Source: Epiperipatus broadwayi (lineage: Eukaryota > Onychophora > Udeonychophora > Euonychophora > Peripatidae). From it: a stretch of 64,000 bases of DNA. The notes beneath the pieces are model-generated. The model did no database searches. It worked only from the letters and a program-made list of their open reading frames with translations, and had not been told where the DNA came from. This document shows positions 1 to 10,970 of the stretch, in pieces; within the stretch, counting starts at the first letter, position 1, and each line of letters opens with the position of its first letter. The position numbers were made by a program, and so were the translations under genes. The stretch lies in the NCBI GenBank assembly GCA_028023455.1, contig JAQFVV010012489.1, positions 2,977,881 through 3,041,880 on the forward strand, read 5' to 3'.

Positions 1-1
1 G

Positions 2-118
2 GTGGTTCAAACTGAATTCAAACCCAACTCACAAGCTCAGATCAAATCAATGGATGACATATATCGACGGTACATGACTATGCGCCAAGGAACTAGCTCA
101 ACGGATGATGATGATTAA
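2..118 (+). CDS. possible C-terminal coding exon (5' end outside window)
   Basis: From base 2 an open frame runs 38 codons to TAA at 116-118. Its composition is unlike the rest of the window: mixed, polar and basic residues with a central MDDIYRRYMTMRQG stretch and an acidic STDDDD tail, and none of the Lys/Asn/Ile/Phe monotony of chance frames in AT-rich DNA. Two AATAAA signals follow at 140-145 and 150-155, about 22 and 32 bases after the stop, as expected for the last exon of an animal gene with a short 3' UTR. No start or splice acceptor is visible because the window begins inside the frame. I do not recognise the protein. A chance open frame of 38 codons is possible. Confidence 0.4.
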   Translation: MVQTEFKPNSQAQIKSMDDIYRRYMTMRQGTSSTDDDD

Positions 119-1281
119 TGAGACTCCTGATCTAACTCTAATAAAGTATAATAAAATAACTAACAATCTTTATAAGTCAACTCATATATATATGTTCGGG
201 TTGCCAATACAGACAGTGAGCATTAATATTAAAATAATTTGAATAAGAAAGAAAGTTTAAAAAAACCCAAATGTGTTAATAAAATGTTTAATAATAATTA
301 TAATTTTGTTCAACTTTTAGATTGTGATTATATAGATTACCTCTAGTCTTTAAACAGAATTTATATTTACAACAAGAATGGCAGTCCTTATTATATGCCA
401 ATACTATTACGCAATATTATATGATAAATATATGTCTATGCCCCCGACAAGAAAATAAAGGTAGATAAAGGTATTTGGCTATGACTGAAATTATTATTCT
501 GATTCTAAAGGAGAGAATGTGAGATTTATTTTCACATTCGCAAATCAATTCATAAAGAGCAAGATACGTATTTAGGGCATAACTTTAATATTTAATAGAA
601 AACTTATTTAATTATAAATAAACATGAATTTGTTCGACTTTAATAAAATCAATTCATCACGATTTACGAGCATGAGAGCGGGCTTTACTGGAACTGAGAA
701 ATAAACGGTACTGACGACTTATGAGCTATAAGAATAAATGTGAAAAATAATGGCTTGTCTATGATTTGAGAAAATAGCAGGGCTGCTTGTATTTGACAAG
801 TCTTCAATGCCCTATATGAAGGATCCATAGAACATAGGGAAAACCAGGTCGGGTCGTAGCCTCGAACCTTTGGTGTTCCAAATATAAAACGAGCAAGTGG
901 AGGAAGTGCTTTCTTCCTAGATAATTAAACTAATAGAAATATCACTGAGGACAAGCCTATGAAACAGGAGATGGCTCGCGTCAGCAACGTTCGGAAAATG
1001 ATGACTTGGTAATCATCGTATTTAAATAATAATACCCAATTTATATAAAGAGTGCTCTACATGATGACCTGATCAAGTTAAATTAAAGTCAAACGTGCTT
1101 TAATCAAAAAGTATTTAATGCAATTAGAAATTATATTAATTATGCCCTAAATCCCATGCCCTTCCTGAATATTAATAGAAAGTATAACATTTGAATTAGA
1201 ATATATATTCATTTAATTCCTTTATCAACCTTTTTGCAAACAATAAATTAATGTGAATAAATAACTATTATAAATTCAGTA

Positions 1282-1294
1282 AGATCGGAAGAGC
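1282..1294 (+). other. Illumina adapter-like 13-mer
   Basis: The bases AGATCGGAAGAGC match the common start of the Illumina TruSeq adapter. The match ends after 13 bases and is followed by ATCCGG. Alone it could be chance, but a longer adapter match lies 1 kb downstream, which makes read-through adapter left in the assembly more likely. Confidence 0.5.
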
Positions 1295-2297
1295 ATCCGG
1301 TTAAAAATTGAGCTAATAATTTGTTGTTATTAGCCATTAATAAAATAGCAAAAATTGTACAAATCACTCAACTCGATAATTAATAGAACTGTATCAAAAT
1401 AGTTCTAGTGGGTAAGAATTACTGTAAAAATAAATATATTATTTAACAAGGCAAATGCAACGAAGGAAATTATTATCGAGTTGAAGTTATTATTGGCATA
1501 TAATAAAAAATAAACAATATTAATAAATCACACAATAAATATATATATAATATAATAAATGAACCGCCATCGTAAGAAATGAGAAAGTTAAATATTAAAT
1601 TTAAAGACTAGAGATTAAGATAGAGAATTACTACATAATTTAAAATAACATTAACAAAAAGACAATTTTACAGTAGATAGCTTAAAGATGTTTTAACTTA
1701 AAGTTCAGAGCTGGCCAGGTTCAAACAGAAAGATATTACCATTTCTTCATGGTTGACTTCTGCGTTTCCACAGGGCAGAGTCCAGTTGGATGAAACATAT
1801 GCGCGCATTTTGAAAATTATGTGAATAGCATTTTGATAGATTTCTCTAAGGTTTCGGCAGCTTACGATTGGTATATGAATTTTTATATTGCAGCCACATT
1901 GAAGATTTTCAGGGGGCTTAAGGAACCGTAGTCAGACTCTTGAAGTTAAGCCCCCCCACCATGGTAGAAACACTATTTTACTTCATAATTTAACTGGGCG
2001 ACTTCTCTAATGAAATATATATAGCTTCTCTTAATGATGAATAATAGCTGCTTGGAAACTTTTCCTGGGCTCCTTATACTGTATCTGATGCCTTTAGCTA
2101 AATCAATCTTACAAAAATTTTACTAGTTGTTGTTAGATACATTCCTTTGATAAGGCTTTCAAACTCATTAACTTGAATTCATTTTCTAATTAGAAAATGA
2201 ATTTTTAATATCAGAAAATGATTTTAATTAGGACCGTCCTAACATTTTAAAGACTTATCTATTTCTAATTAATAAAAACTTTAACCATTGTTTTGGA

Positions 2298-2321
2298 AGA
2301 TCGGAAGAGCACACGTCTGAA
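2298..2321 (+). other. Illumina TruSeq adapter remnant in assembly
   Basis: Twenty-four consecutive bases match the TruSeq read-1 adapter, starting AGATCGGAAGAGC and continuing through ACACGTCTGAA. Identity stops where the adapter would read CTCCAG. A 24-base exact match by chance in 64 kb is very unlikely, so this is probably residual adapter marking a join or an untrimmed read end. Confidence 0.85.
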
Positions 2322-2654
2322 AGCTTATCGAAAGAATGTAGCTATTAATCACTAAAAATTTAACATATTATTTAAAAGTAAAATAAACATTCCCGACGCA
2401 ATGAAACTTTCGAACAATTATATATATTTAAACATTTATAAATATATATACGCACAATCCACGCAGTTATAATATATATAAATTCATGAATAATTCTAAC
2501 ATGAATTTATTAATAGAAATGATTAGTTTAAATCTCAAATGAATTAATTTTTACACACATTTATAATAGTTTTTCTTTAAGGAAACTAGCGTGGACTGAA
2601 CGCATAAAGCCCCATTGCATCGGAAATTCAAAGTTAGTACAAGGGTTTGAAGTT

Positions 2655-2745
2655 GGCTACATGTGAAAGATCATGAAGCTAGGATCGAACTTAGATCCGA
2701 CTGCTTCACCATCTGCACTCAGCATTCACAACACTGACATCTACA
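2655..2745 (-). repeat. tRNA-like (SINE head) fragment
   Basis: Read on the minus strand, this segment has a B-box-like GTTCGATCC preceded at tRNA spacing by GATGGTGAAGCAG, resembling an A-box/anticodon region. The cloverleaf is not complete, so this looks like a decayed tRNA-derived SINE head and not a functional tRNA. No poly(A) or target duplication was identified. Confidence 0.3.
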
Positions 2746-3335
2746 TACAAGAGCCTAAGAAAAACTCTAAATATGAGTCAAATTTCTTGGAGCCCCATAT
2801 CATTACTGGCCATATTCTTAAGCCATTGCCACATAACTTGCATTGAGAGAAACAACTATAGGCAAAAGGTCAAACAAGGTTTGCACATAGCTAATAACAA
2901 CAATGCTATAAACAGAAAGGAAGCATGATTCTCCTTGTCTAAAAAATTGAAATTCTAATTTGCATAAGTTTTGAATATATTTTTGCTTATATATATATAT
3001 ATTGTACCGAGATACATCAGGAAGGGGTGTGCTTTCTTCGGAGTTACACATAATTTTGGAAAAAATATAAATTGATAAAAGATTTGTTTAAATATTTAAT
3101 AAAAATAAAAGGTCTTGTAGGGTAAAATAAGAATAAAAAGAATTTTTTTTTCTCATAGAAGGTTTATCGGTAAAAGCATAAATTAGACAGTTTTATAAGA
3201 TATAATTTTGAATCACATTTAAATAAAACCTAAAGAATTAAAACTTGATTTAACTAAAATTTGATTTAATTGAAATTTGATTTAAGATTGCTTTTAAAAA
3301 AAAAAAGCAAGGTGGAGTTCGTTTTGTCTTATAAT

Positions 3336-3338
<3 letters not shown>

Positions 3339-3401
<63 letters not shown>
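3339..3401. repeat. (AT)n microsatellite
   Basis: About 62 bases of uninterrupted AT dinucleotide repeat, able to form a self-complementary hairpin. The tract is preceded by an A-rich run at 3296-3306. Confidence 0.95.
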
Positions 3402-3402
<1 letters not shown>

Positions 3403-3779
3403 CCAAAGGAATGTAGTGAACAATGGGAGCTAATGACAAACATGAGAAATTTCCATTAAACGGCTAATTAGTGAAATAACTCTAACAAAGAAATTGAAAT
3501 TTGCAATCATCTAAAGAATGACCAATGAAACTGTGTAGAGAGTCGAAAGAAAAGAAATAATTGTCCAATAGCAGAAATTCAGAATGTAGATTGAATCTGC
3601 AAGATAAGGACCGTAAAATATAGAAGGGGCTAATTTTCTATTGTATTATTAGAGTATTGAATTATTAGATTGAATTTGATATTGTGATTAAAATTTGATT
3701 CTGATTTATTCTTAATTTTATAGTCATATTATTAATATACGTCTAAAGTTAAATAAAACATAATGCTACATTGTTAAAC

Positions 3780-3995
3780 CCATCGTGTGAACAGCCGGCC
3801 GAATCCTTCCCTGCAATACCAACAGCAGACAGTTCGAATGTCGATCATGGTCGTGTAAAACAAGAAGGAAATGGAGTGTCCACGGTGAAGCCCACAGGAT
3901 CCCAACGACATCGGGAAAAGGATCGCAAAGAGTTAGCACTAACTGACTGAAGGAAACACTATCAGAAGCTACGCTCGGAACCTTGCATAAAGGAG
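3780..3995. other. GC-richer island of unknown nature
   Basis: Roughly 215 bases with near-balanced base composition inside very AT-rich DNA. No long open frame, tRNA or recognisable rRNA segment was found. It could be a decayed mobile element, a short exon cluster or foreign sequence; I do not recognise it. Confidence 0.35.
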
Positions 3996-4372
3996 AAAGC
4001 TAGGTAATATTTATTTCATCTTTTGTTCACTAATTAAAAGCCGTAATAATATGTGGAATAATAAACTCTGAACTTTGTTACGAACAATAATTACTAATTG
4101 TCTTTAGCTCCATTACCCAGGGATTTTATTATGATTTCAAATATATTTGTGTGCGTATAATTACTTTTTAAATGTATGTATAATATGATATTTTGGTTGT
4201 ATTAAATATTATCTAAACTTGAACAAAAGTGTAATTAATTATATTATAAGACCAAATGAAGTGAAATAGCATAAATGGAGACTTAATGGGTTAGTGATTA
4301 CTTAAATTAAATTTGAATTAAAAAAAAAAGAAAGCGAGAAAATTAGCGAGAGAAAGATTCGTAAATTGATTT

Positions 4373-4660
4373 TTAGGTAGGCGGAGTATATATTTTATTG
4401 ATTGTTGTAGCTGAGCTAGCGGGAGCGGGTACTAGATCATATTGGTCAAGCAGACTTGTCGACAAAGGTCGGCTGGCGCCCATTGGATTTTTTCCTTTAA
4501 ATAAATAAAAAGTTTGATTGGCTAATGTGTAATCTAGTAAACGAGTATTAAGGTTATTGGCAAATGTTTGCAAATGATATTGACCACTCTACCCAAGGTA
4601 CCGACAGCCCCGTGATAGGATTTTGTGTAAGAGGGAGGTACAAAGTTCTGATCGAGTCGT
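4373..4660 (-). other. unidentified coding-like segment, frame broken
   Basis: Two overlapping minus-strand open frames lie in this GC-richer patch. The upstream one (about 4659 to 4535) reads through a segment with SYHGAVGTLGRVVN. The downstream one (to the stop at 4373) contains LLDYTLANQTFYLF, GASRPLSTSLLDQYD and PAPASSATTINKIYTPPT. Both have amino-acid variety unusual for this window, but they are in different frames and no continuous ORF joins them. No canonical start or known domain was recognised. It may be a decayed gene or element fragment, or chance. Confidence 0.2.
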
Positions 4661-5025
4661 TATTATAAACATTAAATATTTTATTGATTTTATATAAATG
4701 ATGTTTATAAAAAATTACAAGACGACACAAAAGAGGCTAGGTATAATATATATATATGTACTACCATTTTTTCCTATGATTATTATTATGCTGTGACTTA
4801 TGAGAATATAGCAAGCCTTCAAAATTGCTTAGCTATCTGATATTATCATTATTCAATTATAGCTTTTTTCTTTTATTGCATTTCAGCACATGAGATATGT
4901 TACACTCATTTAAGAAATTCCTTTTATTTTTTTTTTCATATGTCAAATGCATTGACTGGGAAGTGGCCAGCTTCTTGGAAGACAGCTATAATTACAATAT
5001 TATATGTTTGTAAAAATAATCTAAT

Positions 5026-6562
5026 AAGTAAATATTGTAAAGTCCACTAGGGGGAGCCTAGGACTCCAGTTTTCACTGTTTCAGGCTCCCTGTTTTGTTC
5101 ACCAAAGTCATAGTCCATTGTTGGATTCATAGAACAAAAGTTTACCAAAATATAAGTGAATATTTGTTTCAGTGTTTTTTCATTTTTAGAAGAAGTTTTG
5201 GAACAGTTTTCATTCAATGATAATTGAAGTTATCTTTCATTCCATTTTATGCAAATGGATGTTATTAGAAATAGACAAAAGCTAGCTTAAGTAATTTTTA
5301 GAATCATTAGAATATTATAAACCTTTTAAAAATAATTTTAAATGACACCAAATAATTCTTAAAAGCATAGACACTAGAAATCCTAATTTTATTGATAGAA
5401 TAAATAGGAAATTCATTTGGACATCAAATCTCATAGAAAACATGGAATATAATATGTTAACAATGATGGTTTTAGGAAATTTATTTTTGCATCAGATTTT
5501 AGCAATGTTAAACAAGTTTTAAATGTTAATTCAATCTCAATTTTAGAATTGAACATTACAGAAAATAACCTAAGCTATATCTCCCTGCACAAAAATCAGG
5601 TTTCTCAGATAATCAGAACAGAAGTTATTACCACCCTTTCGGTGGATTGGGGGCCACAAAAAAAAATTCAAATCAACACATAATTACAATGAAGTGATTC
5701 CTGAGCTAAAAAAATAATAATTCAAAGACAAAAATGAGTACAAATGCTGTTTTAGACCTAACCACAGATTGAAGCTGCAAATTATTCATACTCTTTTAAG
5801 CAATAAATATTAAGAATTTTCCAAAGTTTAACAACAAACTTCCAGATTATACTTGAATCATTGATTACTAATCAAGACCTGAAATTTAATCAAAAGAAGC
5901 AGGATCCAATTAGTATTGACAAGTAAAAATCATTGTGAACACTGAAGAACTTTGTTTGGTGGGTTGAACAGCTATTGTGAACATTTGCAGACACAGGAGT
6001 ATGATAATGATTAAGGGCAGATATTCAGCTACATTGACCTCAGTGTGCAAGATGATATCACAAGATGCTAGACACTCCAGTTAGAAATGTCATCTTTGTA
6101 ACAGTAATAGTTTTGTTGTAATATTTGTGGGTACGGGTCTGCACTACTCATTTCTTCTGCAGGGGTTGATGATAGTGGTTGTTGAGGGTCTGGTTTATGG
6201 GTGTGGGCTGGTGATGATTATTGCCACTACCCAGAAAACCGCTGGAAGGGTACAGGATCATAAAGTTTTCAGCATCTTTTCTGCTCTGATGGGCTGCTGC
6301 ACCCCCATGATGAATTGATTTTTGGGCAGTGCAGATCTGTGCTCAACCATGTATAGATACACATTAAGCAAAATTATACATCCCTTTTATGGATATATTT
6401 GTTATCAAGCATACATACCTTGTAAACCTGATCAATAATTGTTTTGCCTTGTAACATTGAACACTTTGTAATCCTTCACAGGTAAGTATACCCGATAATT
6501 TTTTGTAATCTTTTGACTAATAAAGGTTACTTTTGAGAGAGAAAAAAAAGTAAATATTGTAA
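5026..6562 (+). mobile_element. retroposed 1.5-kb insertion with 15-bp target-site duplication
   Basis: The 15 bases at 5026-5040 recur exactly at 6548-6562. The sequence between them (5041-6547) ends in an A8 run preceded by an AATAAAGG signal about 20 bases upstream, so it was inserted by target-primed reverse transcription. The insert carries coding-like relics, for example near 5385-5510 (a frame with RNPNFIDRINRKF) and near 5535-5670 (a frame with NNLSYISLHKNQVSQ), broken by stops. I do not recognise the source. It could be a processed pseudogene of a host mRNA or a 5'-truncated LINE. Confidence 0.75.
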
Positions 6563-7842
6563 TTGCCTATTAGTGATATATACAACAATTAATACACACA
6601 TGGTATTTGATTAATCTACAAATATAAAAATTATATATATATAATTTATAATAAAAGTTTTAATTACTGTGTACTAAAAAGTCACAAAATCATTATTTTT
6701 TCTAACCATAATTGAAATTTTTATATTTAACTTAAAATACAATTGTTGCATGTTAAAAAATTAATTAATTGAATTATTTATTGTAAAAATTAGTGATTAA
6801 ATTAATTTCTGCACATCTTAACATTTTATTACAACTTAAATCCAAAAATCCAATTGTTGTTGGAAAAAATATTTTTTGGCTTTTTAGTGGACAATAAATA
6901 AAAGTGTTTAGACAAAATATTCTCTATAGTATTTTTAACATTTTAATATTTTCACAGTTAATAAAAGTATCTGCTATAAATATTTATATATTATTTTTTA
7001 ATATTTGGATATCTTTTGTAATTATTTCTATTTATAACAGAGAATGATGTTGCAGTCTGTGTAACATTTTGAAGGAATTTGTGGTGCATTAAAAACTGAT
7101 TTCAATATTATTTTGTTTATGAATATAGAAATTTTTGTAATCAAAAGAAGATATAATTTCATTCATTTGAAAAGAAACTATTTTTAAAATCAAATGACGT
7201 TAAAATTGTTTTAATTTCTATTTTAATTGATTATTAACATCTTTTTTTTAAAAGTGAATTTAAAAAAAATATATCACCCTCTTATGCATATCACTAAAAA
7301 TTTCCTGAACCAAAATTATGTTTGAAATTCAGTCTACTAACACCCTTAGATTACATAACCACTTGACAATCCTTAAATATTTCATTGTCATAATACACTA
7401 TCATAGACTTCTGGTGCATATATATATTATTTGAAGAAAATTCATCTGATAGAGATATATTAAATTTCAATTATAAAATTGATAGTAACAAACAGAGATT
7501 CTAAGTTAAATAAAAGGATCCAATAAAAGCTTTTTTAAAAAAAACACTGAAGTTTATTTCTATTTTAGATATTTTATGCTTTCTATACATATAAAAATAA
7601 AAAAACCCTTTAAAGTAAGCCATTATAAATGGCAATTTAAAAGGTCCTCTAAAACAACAGTGTAATTAAAGGCAATGATCTTGCTAATTGCAGACTTACT
7701 TATAAGGTTTGAATAATTTTCATCTTTTGTTTTAGACTCTAGACATTTATTGACAAATATTTCACAGTTATTTGGACTGTTTCTGAAAAGGCTATTTGGG
7801 AATAAAATTTAAACATGTTACTTTTCTTTTCAAGTATTTGAT
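6563..7842. other. AT-rich non-coding stretch
   Basis: No gene, RNA gene or clear repeat. The composition is uniformly AT-rich with many short A and T runs. Confidence 0.6.
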
Positions 7843-7895
7843 CCAGATTTGAACCCAGATTATATGCATAATGCCAAACCACTGTTATATATACA
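7843..7895 (-). repeat. tRNA-like B-box fragment
   Basis: On the minus strand a B-box-like GGGTTCAAATC follows GTGGTTTGGCA and a short self-complementary ATTATGCATATAAT at roughly tRNA spacing. It looks like a decayed tRNA-derived SINE head; the acceptor stem is not recognisable. Confidence 0.25.
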
Positions 7896-8030
7896 TAAAC
7901 AAATATAAAAATATTTAACTATCTGTCTATAGGAAGAATAAATACATCTATACAAAGTTTTATAAATTTTATAATATTATTTTTGTTTCATTTAAAGTTT
8001 TATTGCAATTAATTTACTAAAATAATTAAA

Positions 8031-8151
8031 TAATATTTACTGAGGCTATAACCTCAAGAATATGCATGTAAAAATGCGATAGTAGGGACCTCTACAGGTG
8101 TTTAACCACAAGCTTATGCTATGGAAGATGTTATAGCCTCAGTAAATATTA
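8031..8151. mobile_element. 121-bp MITE with perfect 22-bp terminal inverted repeats
   Basis: The first 22 bases (8031-8052) are the exact reverse complement of the last 22 (8130-8151). Both ends start with TA, compatible with a TA target duplication as made by Tc1/mariner-type transposases. The 77-bp interior has no coding capacity. It is best read as a small non-autonomous DNA transposon. The family is not identified. Confidence 0.65.
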
Positions 8152-8349
8152 CTTACATAATCAATGTGCATTTAATAAATTTAAAATAATTAAAGAAAAT
8201 AAATATGGTATTAGAATTATAACAAATTCTATTTATGTTTAGGAAATTTGTGGTGCATGGGCTAGTTAACAATCTTTGGAAAAGAGTGCTATATATTCAA
8301 TAATATTAAGATAAATGAATCAATAAAATATATCAAGGCACTGAATGTT

Positions 8350-8374
8350 AATATATATATATATATAAATATAT

Positions 8375-8412
<38 letters not shown>
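8350..8412. repeat. (AT)n microsatellite, interrupted
   Basis: Two AT-repeat blocks separated by short interruptions (AAATATATCA), together about 60 bases. Confidence 0.9.
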
Positions 8413-8415
<3 letters not shown>

Positions 8416-10329
8416 ATATCAATTAAAGAGAGTGAATTATTGTAGATTTAAATAAATGTTATAATTCCAAATATCTCAATGGTGACTAACCAAAATTTTA
8501 GCTTAACTAATAATAAATGAACAACTCTCTTAATGTAACCAAATATTATATGTAAATTTTAATTATTATCTCAGGGTTATAATAATAAATACATGTTACT
8601 ATGTTGAGTAATAAAAAAGTTTAACAATACGATATGGCTATCAGATTTTCTCTAAGTTTTAAAACATAAATAAATCAGATTTAATGTTATTTCATGGTTT
8701 AAAATATTTAAATATAATAAATAAAACTCTTAGGGTTTTTATTATTTAATTATAAATCTTATAATTGATATATCTCAATAATAAAAGGAATTTTATTGTA
8801 TTCAAGATATATAGTTCTGTAATTAAGTATTAATATTTAAATTATATATTCTAGTATTATTGAATAATATCAAGAACATTACTTTTAGAAAATCACTGTA
8901 TCTTTAAATAAATCTAATGTGATAATATTGTATGACAATAAATAATCAATTAGATAATGAGTACTAAAATATGAAACATGAAAATAACAATGATTTAAAT
9001 ATAAAATAAGTTTATTTACTAAATTGCAAGTAATAATAATAATAAAATATCAATAAAATATGTCATCAGAGAGCTTTTAAAAACTTTTAAACAAGTAACT
9101 CCTATTATTCAAACCTGACCATATTAATGCCAATATGTAAATGTATCTTTATATGTTTTTAAATGAGACATCAATTGAAGAAGGTTGTTTATGCAAGCAT
9201 TAAAATAAACTTTAATATTAGATATTATTAAGTAACTAATATAAAATGCTTTATATGATATTTATTAATGAAGCCAATCTCTTAATATATATATTTTTTA
9301 TGCACACTTCAGTCATTTTATGACAAAGATAATAAACTATATACCCAATTCATGCAAATTCGATGAATACATATGGCATTACAAAATATCTACCTATTAC
9401 AGGCTAAACTATGAATGACCAGAAGGCTTCCTCTACTGCATATATATCAAACAATGATTGCCATGGGGAATTAGAACATACTTAACATAAATAACTGGCA
9501 ATATAAAATATACCTACCCAAGTTAAACACAAGTAAAAGTTATAACACAAGTTGTAAGGAATTTGTTCCTTTACTGAAACAACAATATATTGCATTTAAA
9601 AACTCATAGTCTCAAAATAATATAATTCTATAGATAATTCTTTATAATGTTTAAAACATACATATAATGATAAAGCATAATAGTAACTCACACTACTTCA
9701 ATGCTTTTAAATAAGATACACCAAAAATGAAAAAAAACTTGATCCTTTTTGCATTGTACCATTAAAATACTGGAATTTTAAAGATCAATAAAATATAAAA
9801 CATGTATAAAATAAATATATTTAAATATATTTTAACAATAAATATATTTTAACAATAAATATATTTTAACAATAAAAATGTACAAAAACAACCATCACTC
9901 TAATGTGAATATACATATATAAATATAATACCAATCTTAAGTACAATTATGAAATTTAAATATCAACTGCCTGCCTATCAGAATTAATTGATGCCTTCCT
10001 ATTATGAAAAATTTATTTTATTGGTAACAGTATATAAATAAATAATAATAATAAATAAATAAAAATATACTGTTAAAGTTCTTTCAAAAATCTTTACATT
10101 TTCAAGAAGATATATTTTAGTTGCTTTGTTTACAACACAAAAATTTACTTTATTCCATTGTTATATCTATTTGTGTAAATTCCAACAGATATAATGACTT
10201 ATGCTTTCAGTATATCAAATAATGTGATAATTTCCTCTTTTAAAGTAAAATTCATTACTGCTCTAGTTAGTTCAATAATTAACATCGAAATAAGTTATTT
10301 TAGTCCACTTGGCAAATATATACTTATAT
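8413..10329. other. AT-rich non-coding stretch
   Basis: No gene was found. The only structure is a short 17-bp tandem repeat near 9830-9880, listed separately. Confidence 0.6.
9828..9880. repeat. 17-bp tandem repeat, about three copies
   Basis: The unit TTTTAACAATAAATATA repeats about three times with little change. It is a local minisatellite with no further structure. Confidence 0.8.
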
Positions 10330-10334
10330 ACAAT

Positions 10335-10616
10335 TAATATTTAAACACATGTATACTGTCTATACTAAACTTAATGTAATTAAAAAGGGACTTGAACTCA
10401 GATTTTCAAACTCCTTACAGCTATCCACTCTATGTTATACAACCAACATACCTGACCACATAAATGTGAAAAAAAAGATCTCCAATATACATTGTTGGTC
10501 CTCATACATATATATACAATTGGTGCTCAGTTAGATTAATATGGAAATTCTTCAAACTTTAATAAACAAGCTTCAATCTTTTCTACCCTCCAACTCTTGG
10601 GGGTCAGAGTGACTTA
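10335..10616 (-). repeat. hammerhead-SINE copy, minus arm, ribozyme core deleted
   Basis: Read on the minus strand, this segment matches the copy immediately downstream (10600-10970) over its whole length and ends with the same tRNA-like B-box region (GAGTTCAAGTCCC near 10388-10400). The roughly 40 bases that hold the hammerhead stem II and core in the other copies are missing near 10495-10500. Together with the plus copy it forms a foldback of about 630 bp. Confidence 0.65.
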
Positions 10617-10970
10617 AAATCAACATGGATATGATAATAATATTGGCATCAACAAGGACTTTGAAAATTCCATGCTCAGAATTTTAATGATATGAATGAA
10701 TGAAGAGTTGGAGGGTGAGATAATTGAAGCTTGTCCATTAAAGTTTGAAGAGTTGCTATGTTAATACAACTGAGCACTGTCTATATATATGTGTGGGAGA
10801 TGGTAATTTGGATCAAATAATGAGTGCTAATTCAGCACAAAATAATGTATATTGGAAGTGATTTATCTTTTTAACATGTATATAGTCATATGTATTGGTT
10901 ATATAAGATAAAGTGGATAGCTTTATGGAGTTTGAAAGTCTGAGTTCAAGTTCCTTCTTAATTATATACA
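10600..10970 (+). repeat. hammerhead-SINE copy, plus arm
   Basis: Homologous along its length to the minus-strand copy at 30240-30600: shared start GGGGTCAGAGTGAC, shared middle including GCTTGTCCATTAAAGT, then the hammerhead segment and a tRNA-like 3' part (GTGGATAGC ... GAGTTCAAG). The ribozyme core here is damaged: the CTGATGA position reads ATAATGA at 10817-10823 and GAAA reads AAAA at 10839-10842. Stem II at 10824-10838 is intact (GTGCT/AGCAC). Confidence 0.7.

Larger units (their letters stand above)
119..2654. other. non-coding stretch with patchy composition
   Basis: No convincing gene is present. Beyond AATAAA signals just after the possible exon, the stretch alternates AT-rich DNA with GC-richer islands (about 780-1000 and 1760-1960, the latter with a C7 run near 1950). 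Two sequencing-adapter-like strings lie inside it and are listed separately. Part of it may be misassembled. Confidence 0.5.

Noticed and set aside
3780-3995. Possible rRNA fragment, because of blocks such as TCGGGAAAAGGAT
   Set aside because: The similarity is limited to short blocks and the flanking order does not fit any rRNA domain I know.
6127-6318. 63-codon open frame with hydrophobic stretch
   Set aside because: It lies inside the retroposed insertion, starts at GTG, and has no recognisable domain or coding context.
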